DNA from: CAVWGP01 sp963754645 | GTDB taxonomy: Bacteria; Pseudomonadota; Alphaproteobacteria; Bin65 | Assembly (NCBI GenBank): GCA_963754645.1 | Contig: CAVWGP010000011.1 | Coordinates: forward strand, 682,001 to 746,000 | Direction of reading: 5' to 3' | Length of the DNA stretch: 64,000 nucleotides | Part shown: piece after piece, positions 1 to 10,721 of the stretch | How positions within the stretch are numbered: the stretch's first letter is position 1 | How the letters are laid out: the number at the start of each line of letters is the position of its first letter | Position numbers and translations under genes: made by a program | The notes under the pieces: generated by a model | What the model was told of the DNA's origin: nothing | Database searches by the model: none | The model's input: the letters and a program-made list of their open reading frames with translations, nothing else

Positions 1-481
1 TGTGAATCTCGTTGCCGATCTGCAGCACGATGCCCTGCGCCGTGCTCAGCACTTTGGCGCGCTGGCGCGTCTCCTCGCCGGTCTGCGGATGGACGCGCAC
101 GATCGTCACTTCGCCGCCGACGGATTTCTCCAGCAGCTTCTGCGGCGTGAGCAGGTCGAATTCGAGATTCTGCTCCAAGAGCTGAAACGCCGCGCCGCCC
201 TGCGCCGCCAGCAGCGCGGTTTCGGCGCGCAGCTGGCCGCTGACATCGACGAAGGCGAGGCGATTGCGCCCGCCCGCAAGCGTCACGCGGCGCGAATCGC
301 GAATCAGCGCCAGGTTCTCGTTGTAGATCGTGACTGCGACGGCGGTCTGGTCGCCGAGCGTCACGCGGCGCTCCTCGACCGCCTGGGCCAGGGCGCGCGG
401 CGCCAGCATCGTCGATGACAGCAGCGCGCCGAGAATCATGGCGCGGCGCGAAGGGGCGGGAACATAGGCGATCGTCAGCAT
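1..481 (-). CDS. DUF4139 domain protein, N-terminal part (cut by window edge)
   Basis: Reading leftwards from an ATG at 479-481, the frame stays open to the window edge, giving about 160 residues. It begins with a hydrophobic secretion signal ending near ALAQA (about residue 33). It then shows the opening of the DUF4139 family: a VAVTIYNENLALIRD segment, a LAFVDVSGQLRAETALL segment and an LEQNLEFDLLTPQKLLEK segment. The family is secreted or periplasmic and its role is not established. A GAGGAA stretch a few bases before the ATG supports this start. It lies 130 bases downstream of recR on the same strand. The rest of the gene is outside the window, so completeness cannot be judged. Confidence 0.8.
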   Translation of the reverse strand, partial: MLTIAYVPAPSRRAMILGALLSSTMLAPRALAQAVEERRVTLGDQTAVAVTIYNENLALIRDSRRVTLAGGRNRLAFVDVSGQLRAETALLAAQGGAAFQLLEQNLEFDLLTPQKLLEKSVGGEVTIVRVHPQTGEETRQRAKVLSTAQGIVLQIGNEIH

Positions 482-611
482 TGGAAATTCCTCATGGGCT
501 GCGGCCTGCGTTGGGCGGCCGAACGGCGTCACTCAACGGTGCAATCGGGGCACGGCAAGGGCGCCGCCGCGGCAGCGCGGCGGCGATGGCGAGCAGCCTA
601 TGCCCCAATCG

Positions 612-1205
612 TTAAATTTTCCGCCTGGCCTTGAGGGCCGCCATCAGCGTGCCGTCGTCGAGATAATCAAGCTCGCCGCCAACCGGCACGCCATGGGCCA
701 GGCCGGTCACCGTAATACCGGTGCCGGCGAAGCTCTCGGCCACGTAATGCGCCGTCGTCTGGCCGTCGACGGTGACGTTGGTCGCCAGAATGATCTCGGC
801 TACGCGCTCCGCCTTGGCGCGGGCGACGAGTTGCGGAATGCGCAGCTCGTTGGGGCCGACGCCGTCGAGCGCCGAAAGCGTTCCGCCGAGCACGTGATAA
901 CGGCCCTTGAATTGCCCGCCGCGCTCGAGCGCCCAAAGATCGGCGACATGCTCGACGACACAGAGCATCGTCGCGTCGCGCCGCGGATCGGTGCAAATGC
1001 CGCACGGATCTTGCGTGTCGATATTGCCGCAGCGCGCGCAGATGCGAATCGCCGACGCGGCCTCGGCGAGCGCGCGGGCGAGCGGCTCCATCAGCGCTTC
1101 CCTGCGGCGGATCAAGTGCAGCGCGGCGCGGCGCGCCGAGCGCGGGCCGAGGCCGGGCACGCGCGCCAGAAGTTGAATCAGTTTTTCGATCGGCGATGGC
1201 GTCAC
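612..1205 (-). CDS. recR: Recombination protein RecR
   Basis: This 197-residue protein matches RecR in length and layout. An N-terminal helix-hairpin-helix (PGLGPRSARRAALHL, about residues 17-31) is followed by a four-cysteine zinc finger (Cys56, 59, 68, 71) and a Toprim domain that starts near LCVVEHVADL. RecR works with RecF and RecO to load RecA on gapped DNA. The start codon is GTG at 1203-1205; no strong ribosome site is visible, so the start is the uncertain part. RecR usually follows dnaX and YbaB directly. Here a DUF6600 gene and a repeat lie between YbaB and recR, and a hairpin terminator sits just upstream of recR, so it probably needs its own promoter. Confidence 0.95.
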   Translation of the reverse strand: MTPSPIEKLIQLLARVPGLGPRSARRAALHLIRRREALMEPLARALAEAASAIRICARCGNIDTQDPCGICTDPRRDATMLCVVEHVADLWALERGGQFKGRYHVLGGTLSALDGVGPNELRIPQLVARAKAERVAEIILATNVTVDGQTTAHYVAESFAGTGITVTGLAHGVPVGGELDYLDDGTLMAALKARRKI

Positions 1206-1239
1206 GCGCCATGCTTAGTCTCGGCGCAGGCAAAAGAAA

Positions 1240-1274
1240 AGCGGGCGCCGCGCGCAGGGCGGCGCCCGCTTTTT
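1240..1274 (-). terminator. Intrinsic terminator after the DUF6600 gene
   Basis: A perfect 12-bp stem (AGCGGGCGCCGC at 1240-1251, partner at 1259-1270) is bordered by T-rich sequence on both strands. On the minus strand it follows the stop of the DUF6600 gene by 14 bases and precedes recR, so it most likely ends that transcript. Confidence 0.75.
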
Positions 1275-1287
1275 CACGTCGGCAAGT

Positions 1288-3057
1288 CTAGCGCGCCGGT
1301 GGGCAGGCGGGCTGGCCCGGCTGGCCGCAGGGCGGCGTTCGGCGCGCGGGCGGCGTGCCGGTCGCCGGCGGCGTGCCGGGCGGCGGCCCGGTGCGCGTGG
1401 ATGGCGGCGGCGTGCTTGGTGTTGCCGGTCCCGGTGGAACGCTGCGCGTTACCGGCGGTGTGGTGGGTCCTGTCGCTCCCGGCGGCGGCCCGGTGCGCGT
1501 GGACGGCGGCGTACCCGGTCCTGTCGCTCCCGGCGGCGTTCCGCCTGGCCGCGGCGCGGTGTACGTGGACGGCGGCGTACCCGGTCCTGTCGCTCCCGGC
1601 GGCGTTCCGCCTGGCGGCGGCGCGGTGCGCGTGGACGGCGGCGTACCCGGTCTTGTCGCTCCCGGCGGCGTTCCGCCTGGCCGCGGCGCGGTGCGGGTGG
1701 ACGGCGGCGTACCCGGCGTTGTCGTTCCCGGCGGCGTTCCGCCTGGCGGCGGCCCGGTGCGCGTGGACGGCGGCGTGCCTGGCGTTGTCGCTCCAGGCGG
1801 TGTTCCAACTGGCGGCGGCCCGGTGCGCGTGGACGGCGGCGTGCCCGGCGTTGTCGCTCCCGGCGGTGTTCCAACTGGCGGCGGCCCGGTGCGCGTGGAC
1901 GGCGGCGTACCCGGCGTTGTCGCTCCCGGCGGTGTTCCAACTGGCGGCGGCCCGGTGCGCGTGGACGGCGGCGTGCCCGGCGTTGTCGCTCCCGGCGGCG
2001 TTCCGCCTGGCGGCGGCCCGGTGCGCGTGGACGGCGGCGTGCCGGGTCTTGTCGCGCCCGGCGGCGTTCCGCCTGGCGGCGGTCCGGTGCGCGTGGACGG
2101 CGGCGTTCCCGGCGTTGTCGCCCCGGACGGCGGTCCGCCAGTCGGCGGCGCGCCGGCGGGCGGCGTCGTCGTTATCGGCGCAGTGCGGCGATCGCTGGGC
2201 GCAACGACATTGTTTTGCACGTTGATGCGCGGCCGGTCGCCTGGGCGCGCGCGCGCGGCCGGCGGCGGCGCGGCATCGGGTGCGGTTCTTATGGTCGGCC
2301 GATAGACATTGATCGTCGTCGCATTGCCGCGATCGATCGTCGTATTGCGGTGGGCGTTCACGCTGTTGACGCGAAACGGAACCACCGGTCGGCCGGTCGC
2401 CAATTGAATTCGATTGGGCGCGATCGAGCGATTGACGATGACATTGTTGACCATGACGTAGTTCGTCACGATCGTCGTGCGGTTGAAATACGCGTAGTGT
2501 TGCGCCGGCCGCACGATGTAAATGCCGATGCGCGGCGCAACGAAATAGCGCACGGGCACGAAAATCCAGCGCGGCTGGTAATAGGGCTCCGAATAACTCT
2601 CGGCAAACACCGGCGAGGAATATTGCAATGTCTCCGGCGGCAACGGGAACCAGCCGACATGGTCCGCGCCATGGCGCATCGACACCCACGCCGGCGCCCA
2701 AACCGTGCCCGGAACCCAGATCCAACCAAAGGTCGGATCGTAGCCCCATCGCCCGTAGTGATAGGTCGCCCAGCCCCAAGGCTCGTCGGACACCCAATAC
2801 CAGCCATATTCCTCGGTCCAAGCCCAGCGACCCTGGCTGTAAGGCCGCCAATCGCGCCCAATCGCGATCGGAAACCAAACCCATCCCCAGCGCGGATGAT
2901 GGATCCAGCGGCCATACGGCGCGAGGTCGTCATAAAAAGTTCCGATGGAGACGTCGGCGCCTTGGGCGAGCGCCGTTTCGACCGGCAGCGCCACGATCGA
3001 GGTGCCGGCAATCGCCGCACTCACCAGGAGCGCGCGGGAAAATTTGATAAACATCAT
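1288..3057 (-). CDS. Secreted DUF6600 protein with Pro/Gly/Thr repeat tail
   Basis: The 589-residue product has an N-terminal signal peptide (cleavage probably near ALAQG, residue 32). Next comes a tryptophan- and tyrosine-rich DUF6600 region (about residues 35-150), with FYDDLAPYGRW, GWYWVSDEPWGWATYHYGRW and WVPGTVWAPAWVSMR. A less conserved middle part follows. From about residue 290 to 540 there is a proline/glycine/threonine-rich array of 22-residue units of the type PGTPPSTRTGPPPGGTPPGAT. DUF6600 proteins are exported and have no established function; the repeat tail suggests a flexible cell-wall or surface spacer, which is inference. The repeat length is a multiple of three, so several other frames also stay open across it. 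An intrinsic terminator follows the gene. It sits between YbaB and recR, genes that normally adjoin. Confidence 0.85.
   Translation of the reverse strand: MMFIKFSRALLVSAAIAGTSIVALPVETALAQGADVSIGTFYDDLAPYGRWIHHPRWGWVWFPIAIGRDWRPYSQGRWAWTEEYGWYWVSDEPWGWATYHYGRWGYDPTFGWIWVPGTVWAPAWVSMRHGADHVGWFPLPPETLQYSSPVFAESYSEPYYQPRWIFVPVRYFVAPRIGIYIVRPAQHYAYFNRTTIVTNYVMVNNVIVNRSIAPNRIQLATGRPVVPFRVNSVNAHRNTTIDRGNATTINVYRPTIRTAPDAAPPPAARARPGDRPRINVQNNVVAPSDRRTAPITTTPPAGAPPTGGPPSGATTPGTPPSTRTGPPPGGTPPGATRPGTPPSTRTGPPPGGTPPGATTPGTPPSTRTGPPPVGTPPGATTPGTPPSTRTGPPPVGTPPGATTPGTPPSTRTGPPPVGTPPGATTPGTPPSTRTGPPPGGTPPGTTTPGTPPSTRTAPRPGGTPPGATRPGTPPSTRTAPPPGGTPPGATGPGTPPSTYTAPRPGGTPPGATGPGTPPSTRTGPPPGATGPTTPPVTRSVPPGPATPSTPPPSTRTGPPPGTPPATGTPPARRTPPCGQPGQPACPPAR
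1490..2155. repeat. 66-bp coding tandem repeat, about ten copies
   Basis: Successive copies of GTGCGCGTGGACGGCGG begin near 1493, 1559, 1625, 1691, 1757, 1823, 1889, 1955, 2021 and 2087, giving a strict 66-base period (22 codons) in the DUF6600 gene. Copies near 1823-1955 share a Val-for-Gly variant (GPPPVGTPP), as expected from recent local duplication. Copy number is likely to vary between strains. Confidence 0.95.
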
Positions 3058-3352
3058 TGCCTCTCTCTACTCTTTTCTTTGTTCCGGCGGCTGCGGATTT
3101 GTCAACGGCGACCGATATCCCAAAACGCCTGACTCTTCCGATTCCCACGTTTTCGACATGACTCAGATCAACTGGCTGGCGAATTCCAAAAAGGGCAATT
3201 TTCGGAAGATTTTACAAACGCTTGCTTATTTCCATACGGGATGGGCAATCGCCCCGTGCATGAGCCACGAAAATGTGCGCTGCGGGCGGCCGCCTATGGT
3301 TAAGGAGCGGCGGAAAATTGTGTATCGCCAATAGCCCTTTCTCAATGCCCGT

Positions 3353-3541
3353 CATCCGACCCCTCGACGTCCGACGCTGCGCGTCGGAACGCTCGGGGCA
3401 GCGCCGAAGGCGCGAAGCGGAGGGACCTCGACCGGACAAGCGCCGTGCCGTCAAGCGCGGTTTGGCTAGCCGCCCGGGGTCCCTCCACTCCGCGCGCAAG
3501 CGCGCGTGTCCGACGCCTTTGGCGTCGGCTCGGTCGGGATG
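3353..3541. repeat. Hairpin-rich inverted-repeat element (REP/BIME-like)
   Basis: This fills much of the 551-base gap between the DUF6600 gene and YbaB. Two roughly 75-85-bp arms face each other: the left begins CATCCGACC, the right ends GGTCGGGATG, and AGGGACC (3421-3427) pairs with GGTCCCT (3478-3484). Each arm carries two small hairpins: CCGACG/CGTCGG (3371-3387) and GCGCC/GGCGC (3401-3413) on the left, CGCGCG/CGCGCG (3491-3506) and CGACGCC/GGCGTCG (3511-3527) on the right. No convincing gene was found in the rest of the gap. It resembles a dispersed intergenic palindromic element, but no second copy is in the window. Confidence 0.65.
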
Positions 3542-3608
3542 CCGCTTCAAGAATTTGGTCAAATCAATATGTCCTGGCACGCCAGCGATCGCCTCGGACG
3601 CCGTAAGA

Positions 3609-3932
3609 TCAAAACGGCAATTTCATGCCCGGCGGCAGCGGCAGGCCGGCGGTGAGCTTGGCCATTTCCTGCTGGGAATAGGCCTCGGCCTTCGCCTTGG
3701 CGTCGTTGAAGGCGGCGACGATCAAGTCTTCAAGGATTTCAACGTCGCCGGCGGAAACCAGGGCGGGATCGATTTTGATCCGCTTCAATTCGCTCTTGCC
3801 GTTGAGCGTCACCGCGACGCTGCCGCCGCCGGCAACGCCGGAAATCTCGGCCTCGGCCAGCTTGGCCTGCATCTCCTCGGCCTTGGCTTGGAGCTGCTGC
3901 ACCTGCTTCATCATGTTGCCGAGATTTTTCAT
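3609..3932 (-). CDS. YbaB/EbfC family nucleoid-associated protein
   Basis: This 107-residue protein begins with a long charged helix (MKNLGNMMKQVQQLQAKAEE), followed by the VAVTLNGKSELKRIKIDP strand region and the DLIVAAFNDAKAKAE helix of the YbaB/EbfC family. These dimers bind DNA with little sequence preference and are usually encoded with dnaX and recR. The ATG overlaps the dnaX stop codon by four bases (ATGA), so translation is probably coupled. Length and layout are normal. Confidence 0.93.
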   Translation of the reverse strand: MKNLGNMMKQVQQLQAKAEEMQAKLAEAEISGVAGGGSVAVTLNGKSELKRIKIDPALVSAGDVEILEDLIVAAFNDAKAKAEAYSQQEMAKLTAGLPLPPGMKLPF

Positions 3933-5788
3933 AGCAGTTCCTCTTCGTAGGAATCGGGCGGCGCCTCGTCGGGCATGTCGTAGACTGGCGCAACGTCGCC
4001 ATCCGCGTCGGTCTCCGAATTCGCTGCCGGTCCGGCATCAAGGCGGCGAACATCGTGAATGCTGGCGCCGGGGAACAACGTCAAGACCGCCTGAACCACC
4101 GGATGCTGCCGGGCGCGGGCGAGAGCGTCGGCCTTGTCTTTGTCGGCTTGCTGCTTGAGCGTCGGCGCGCCGGGATCGCTCGAAACCGCGACAATCCAGC
4201 GCCGTCCGGTCCAATCGCCGAGCAGGCGCCCGACGCGATTGGAAAGGTCGCGCGGCGCGCGCTCCGTCGGGCGAAATTCGAGGCAACCGGGCTCGAAGCG
4301 CACCAGGTGAACATCGGAGATGAGATTGTTCCGCAAGATCAGCTCGCCCTGCGTGGCAAACAAGGCAATCACCTCGGCGAAACTTTGCGGATCGGCCAAG
4401 GCCGCCGGCTCCGCCACGGGCTTGGGCTGTTGCGCCAGGGCCGTGCGCGGTCCGTTGGCCGCCGAACTCGGCGGCGCGATCGACGGCGCCACAAGCGGGG
4501 TTGGCGGCGCCGTCGCCGCGATCGCGCTTGCGCCTTGCGGCGCCGGACGCGCGAAACCGCCAGGCGCAGCCGATCCGGGCTTGGCTTGCGGCGCCGTGCC
4601 ATGGCCGGCTTGCAGCTTGGCGACGATCTCGCCCGGAGTCGGCAGATCGGCAACATAGGCCAGCCGCACCAGCAGCATTTCCAGCGCCGTCACCGGCTGC
4701 GGCGCATATTGCACTTCGCCGATGCCCTTGAGCAGCATCTGCCACGCGCGGCTGAGCACGGGGATCGACAGGGTTTCCAGCATCGGCGCCGCGCGCGCGC
4801 GTTCGCTCGCGCTCATCTCGGCGGCAGCTTGATCGGGCACTAGTTTGAGCCTGGTCAATCCGTGCGTGACTTCAAGCAGATCCTGCACGACGATGAGCGG
4901 ATCGGCGCCGGCGCGGTATTGCTCGCGCGCCAAGGCGAGCGCTTCGGGGGCGGCGCCCTTCATCAGCAATTGGAACAGGTCGAGGGTTTGCGAGCGATCG
5001 GCGAGGCCGAGCATGGCGCGCACTTGCTCGGCGCCGATCTCGCTTTTCGCATCGGATTCGGCGATCGCGCGGTCGAGCAGCGACAAGCCGTCGCGCACCG
5101 AGCCGTCGGCGGCGCGCGCCAGCAGCGCCAGGGCGTCGGCGTGGATGCGCACGGCTTCTTTCGCGGCAATGCCGGCAAGGTGCTCGGCCAGGGCGACGCG
5201 ATCGAGCCGGCGCAGGTCGAAGCGCTGGCAGCGCGACAGGACCGTGATCGGCACCTTGCGGATCTCGGTCGTGGCGAACACGAATTTCACGTGCTCGGGC
5301 GGCTCTTCCAGCGTTTTCAGCAACGCGTTGAACGCGTTCTTCGACAGCATATGGACTTCGTCGATGATGTAGATCTTGTAGCGCGCGCGCATCGGGCGGT
5401 ATTGCACGCCCTCGATCAAATCGCGGATGTCGTCGACGCCGGTGCGGCTCGCCGCGTCCATCTCGATCACGTCGACATGCCGGTCCTGGGCGATCGCTTG
5501 GCACTGTTCGCAGACGCCGCAAGGCTCGGCGGTGGGCCCGCCCTTGCCGTCGGCGCCGACGCAATTCAGCGCCCGCGCGATGATGCGCGCCGTCGTCGTC
5601 TTGCCGATGCCGCGCACGCCGGTCAGCACGAAGGCGTGGGCGATCCGGCCGGTGCGGATCGCGTTGGTCAAGGTGCGGACCAGCGCTTCCTGCCCGATCA
5701 GCTCGGTGAAATTGCTCGGGCGGTATTTGCGCGCCAGCACGCGATAAGGGCCGGCGGCCGCCGCATCGGTCGGGAACAATTCGTTCAT
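3929..5788 (-). CDS. dnaX: DNA polymerase III subunit gamma/tau
   Basis: DnaX is the clamp-loader ATPase that links the replicase to the sliding clamp. The 619-residue product starts at the ATG at 5786-5788 (MNELFPTDAA). It shows the Walker A motif GVRGIGKTT (residues 57-65), a zinc module (Cys76, 90, 93, 96), the Walker B region IIDEVHML and the SRC motif (VLSRCQRFDLRRL). A long Ala/Pro linker near residues 400-470 leads to the C-terminal tau domain. The frame stays open for 24 more codons upstream, but those would lie inside the SRP RNA gene, so the internal ATG is preferred. It overlaps YbaB by four bases. No obvious slippage site for a short gamma form was identified. Confidence 0.95.
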   Translation of the reverse strand: MNELFPTDAAAAGPYRVLARKYRPSNFTELIGQEALVRTLTNAIRTGRIAHAFVLTGVRGIGKTTTARIIARALNCVGADGKGGPTAEPCGVCEQCQAIAQDRHVDVIEMDAASRTGVDDIRDLIEGVQYRPMRARYKIYIIDEVHMLSKNAFNALLKTLEEPPEHVKFVFATTEIRKVPITVLSRCQRFDLRRLDRVALAEHLAGIAAKEAVRIHADALALLARAADGSVRDGLSLLDRAIAESDAKSEIGAEQVRAMLGLADRSQTLDLFQLLMKGAAPEALALAREQYRAGADPLIVVQDLLEVTHGLTRLKLVPDQAAAEMSASERARAAPMLETLSIPVLSRAWQMLLKGIGEVQYAPQPVTALEMLLVRLAYVADLPTPGEIVAKLQAGHGTAPQAKPGSAAPGGFARPAPQGASAIAATAPPTPLVAPSIAPPSSAANGPRTALAQQPKPVAEPAALADPQSFAEVIALFATQGELILRNNLISDVHLVRFEPGCLEFRPTERAPRDLSNRVGRLLGDWTGRRWIVAVSSDPGAPTLKQQADKDKADALARARQHPVVQAVLTLFPGASIHDVRRLDAGPAANSETDADGDVAPVYDMPDEAPPDSYEEELL

Positions 5789-5831
5789 GCCGCGCCCGGG
5801 ACCATCGCTAGCTCTGATGTCGATGCTGACA

Positions 5832-5931
5832 GTGGGAGGCTGGACGAACGACCCGGGCAAATCTCGTTACGGTTGCTTCCTTCCGGACCTGGCCGGATTG
5901 GCGAGGCACCCGTCCGCCGCCAACCTCCCGC
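5832..5931 (-). ncRNA. ffs: Signal recognition particle RNA (4.5S, small bacterial type)
   Basis: On the minus strand the sequence contains the invariant SRP domain IV core, CCAGGTCCGGAAGGAAGCA, which carries the GGAA tetraloop. The flanking ends pair (GGGAGGTTGG with CCAGCCTCCC, one G-U), closing a hairpin of about 100 bases, the size of the bacterial 4.5S RNA. The RNA binds Ffh to target membrane proteins co-translationally. A promoter-like TATAGT lies just upstream. There is no clear terminator before dnaX, so the RNA may be processed from a longer transcript; SRP RNA beside dnaX-YbaB-recR is also known in Bacillus. The ends are estimated from pairing. Confidence 0.93.
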
Positions 5932-5935
5932 GCGG

Positions 5936-5966
5936 ACTATAACAGGACTCGCCCGCCGAGTCGCAA
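5936..5966 (-). promoter_or_regulatory. Probable promoter of ffs (and possibly dnaX)
   Basis: Reading on the minus strand, TTGCGA (5961-5966) and TATAGT (5936-5941) resemble -35 and -10 boxes with a 19-base spacer, slightly longer than ideal. Transcription would begin near 5930, matching the predicted 5' end of the SRP RNA. Confidence 0.5.
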
Positions 5967-6030
5967 GCGCATTGGCGCCGCGCCGACATGGCGAATTGAA
6001 GCGGCGGCGCCTCTGTGCCAGGGTGCGCGA

Positions 6031-6999
6031 ATGCCGCAACCGCCGAAACCTGTGCGCCTCGCGCGCTCCGAACTCAATTATTTCGCCGATACCGGGCTCG
6101 ACCGCGCCAGCGCCAAGCGCAAGGACGCGGCCTGGATTCGCGCACAATTGTTCGAGCGCGGCAGCCGTATCGTGCCGGTTTGGCGCGAGCGCTGCTTGGT
6201 CACGAGCGGCGAACCCGCCGCCGTTTTCCTGGATACGGCCAAGCACTGGTCGGTGTTCGAAACCAAGGAGCCGCCGACTTTTCTTGGCCTCGCCGGCGAC
6301 ACGGCGCATTTCGCGTTCGATCTGTCGCATCTCGAGGGCGGCCCCGAGGGCGCGGCCCTGGCCGGCCAATTGGCCGAAGGCGCGGTCTTCCTCGATCTGC
6401 GCAGCCTGAGCACGCGCATCGACCGGCGGCAGGGCGGCTTGCTTGCCTATGCCAGCGGCATGATGACGTGGCACCGCCGCCACCGCTTTTGCGGCGCCTG
6501 CGGCGCGCCGACCGAAGCCCGCGACGCCGGTTTCATGCGCGCCTGCACCGGCGCGGCTTGCGGCCTGCAGCAATTCCCGCGCACCGATCCCGCCGTCATC
6601 ATGCTGGTGACGCATGGCGAGCGCTGCCTGCTCGGCCGCTCGCACCGCTTTCCGCTGCCGTTCTATTCGACCTTGGCCGGTTTCGTCGAGCCGGGCGAAA
6701 CGCTCGAACACGCCGTGGCGCGCGAGGTGTTCGAGGAGGCGGGCATCCATGTGCGCAACGTGCGCTACCATTCCTCGCAGCCCTGGCCGTTTCCGACATC
6801 GCTCATGCTCGGATTTCACGCCGACGCCGAAAGCACCGAAATCGACTTCGATCGCGAGGAACTCGTCGATTGCCGCTGGTTCGAGCGCGCCTGGCTGCGC
6901 GAAAAACTGGCCAAGCCCGACGACGATTTGTTCCGCCTGCCGCGCGCGATTTCGATCGCGCGCCGGCTGGTCGACGATTGGCTCGCCGGGCAGGTCTGA
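6031..6999 (+). CDS. nudC: NAD(+)/NADH diphosphatase NudC (Nudix)
   Basis: NudC hydrolyses NAD(H) to NMN(H) and AMP and can remove NAD caps from RNA. The 322-residue protein has the zinc ribbon between its two halves (Cys154, 157, 172, 177), a full Nudix box GFVEPGETLEHAVAREVFEE (from residue 217) and the NudC signature SQPWPFPTS (249-257), which separates it from other Nudix enzymes. The start at 6031 gives a normal N-terminal domain. It is a single gene that ends 18 bases from the convergent gyrB stop, with no terminator hairpin visible between them. Confidence 0.95.
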   Translation: MPQPPKPVRLARSELNYFADTGLDRASAKRKDAAWIRAQLFERGSRIVPVWRERCLVTSGEPAAVFLDTAKHWSVFETKEPPTFLGLAGDTAHFAFDLSHLEGGPEGAALAGQLAEGAVFLDLRSLSTRIDRRQGGLLAYASGMMTWHRRHRFCGACGAPTEARDAGFMRACTGAACGLQQFPRTDPAVIMLVTHGERCLLGRSHRFPLPFYSTLAGFVEPGETLEHAVAREVFEEAGIHVRNVRYHSSQPWPFPTSLMLGFHADAESTEIDFDREELVDCRWFERAWLREKLAKPDDDLFRLPRAISIARRLVDDWLAGQV

Positions 7000-7017
7000 G
7001 GCGCGCGGCCCGGCCCG

Positions 7018-9443
<2,426 letters not shown>

Positions 9444-9447
<4 letters not shown>

Positions 9448-10673
9448 GGGGCAGCCTTGCTTGGGGTTGGATTCTGGGCGGGCCGGACCGCGTTGTCGCC
9501 GACGTTGAAGAATTGCGCCCGGCCGGCCAGCGCCGCGAATATCTCGGGGTCGGTTCCGGTCAGCCAGGCTTGCGCGCCGACCGCGACGATCTCGTCGAAC
9601 AGGTCGGACCGGCGATCGGGATCGAGATGCGCCGCGATTTCGTCGAGCAGCATGATGGGGGCCGCGCCGTTTTGCAGCCGCATGAGGCGGGCGGCGGCCA
9701 ACACCAGGCCGATCAGCAGCGCCTTTTGCTCGCCGGTCGAGCACAGCGCCGCCGGCATCGCCTTGGCGCGATGGCGCACCGCTAGGTCGCTGCGATGCGG
9801 GCCGTTCAGCGCACGCCCCGCTTCGGCGTCCAAGCGCCGCGATAAGGCAAGCGTCCGGCGCAACGTCTCCTCCGCCGCGAGCGCGGGCACCCGGTCGAGT
9901 TCGGCGTCGACGTCGCCGACGAGCGCCAAATCGGGCGCGGGAAAGCGGCCGATGCCGGCTTCCACCGCGAGCGCCAACCGGCCCACGATCTGCCGCCGCG
10001 CCGCCGCGACGGCAACGCCGCTCGCGGCCATGGCGAGCTCAAGCGACGCGAGCCAGCGCTCGTCGCGCGCGCCTTCGCTCAGCAGCTTGTTGCGCTCGCG
10101 CATGCTCTGTTCGTAGGCCGCGAGATTGCGCGCATGCGCGGGTACGAAGCCGTAGACCAGGCGATCGAGAAATCGCCGGCGCTCGGAGGCCCCTTCGACG
10201 AAAAGCCGGTCCATGTCCGGCGTGAGCCAAACCATGTGCACATGGTCCGCGAGCGTCGCCTGGCTTCGTGCCGCAACGCCGTCGATATGCACGACGCGCC
10301 GCTGGCCGGCGTCGTTTTCGCCGGCGGCAGGATCGCTCCCGGTGCCGATGCCGCGCTCGCCGCCCGCGGTCGCCACGCGCGCGAACACGGCCCACTGTGC
10401 GCCGACATTGCCGGCTTCGGTTCGCCTTGCCATGTCGCCGAGCTTGGCGCGGCGCAAGCCGCGGCCCGGCACGAGCAAGGAGATGGCTTCGAGCATATTC
10501 GTCTTGCCGGCGCCATTGGCGCCGGTGAGTACGATCGGCCGGGGCTGCGCCGAAATTTCGGCGCACTCGTATGAGCGGAACGCCGTGAGCGTCATGGCGC
10601 AGACGGCCAAGCGCGGCGGCGGCGCGATGTCAGCGTCGTCGGCCGGCGGCGAATTCGGCAAATCGGTCAACAA
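9444..10673 (-). CDS. recF: DNA replication and repair protein RecF
   Basis: RecF is an SMC-like ATPase that directs RecOR to gaps at ssDNA-dsDNA junctions. The 409-residue protein shows Walker A GANGAGKTNMLEAI, the RecF pattern MVWLTPDMDRLFVEGASERRRFLDRL, the signature STGEQKALLIGLVL and Walker B PIMLLDEIAAHLDPDRR. Its N terminus carries about 25 residues before the usual RecF start (LTAFRSYECAE), so a later start is possible. It lies 48 bases downstream of dnaN and overlaps gyrB by four bases. Confidence 0.96.
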
Positions 10674-10721
10674 GGCGAAGTCGGGCCCATCGCGGCGGGG
10701 TGGGCGGCGGCGCGCAATTTC

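Noticed and set aside
1355..2305. A glycine/valine-rich, collagen-like open frame on the plus strand
   Set aside because: It is the reverse reading of the 66-bp repeat; a repeat length divisible by three keeps many frames open. The minus-strand frame has the signal peptide and the DUF6600 domain.
3273..3950. A 225-residue plus-strand frame over YbaB and the inverted element
   Set aside because: It runs through the hairpin element and antisense to YbaB; no domain seen.
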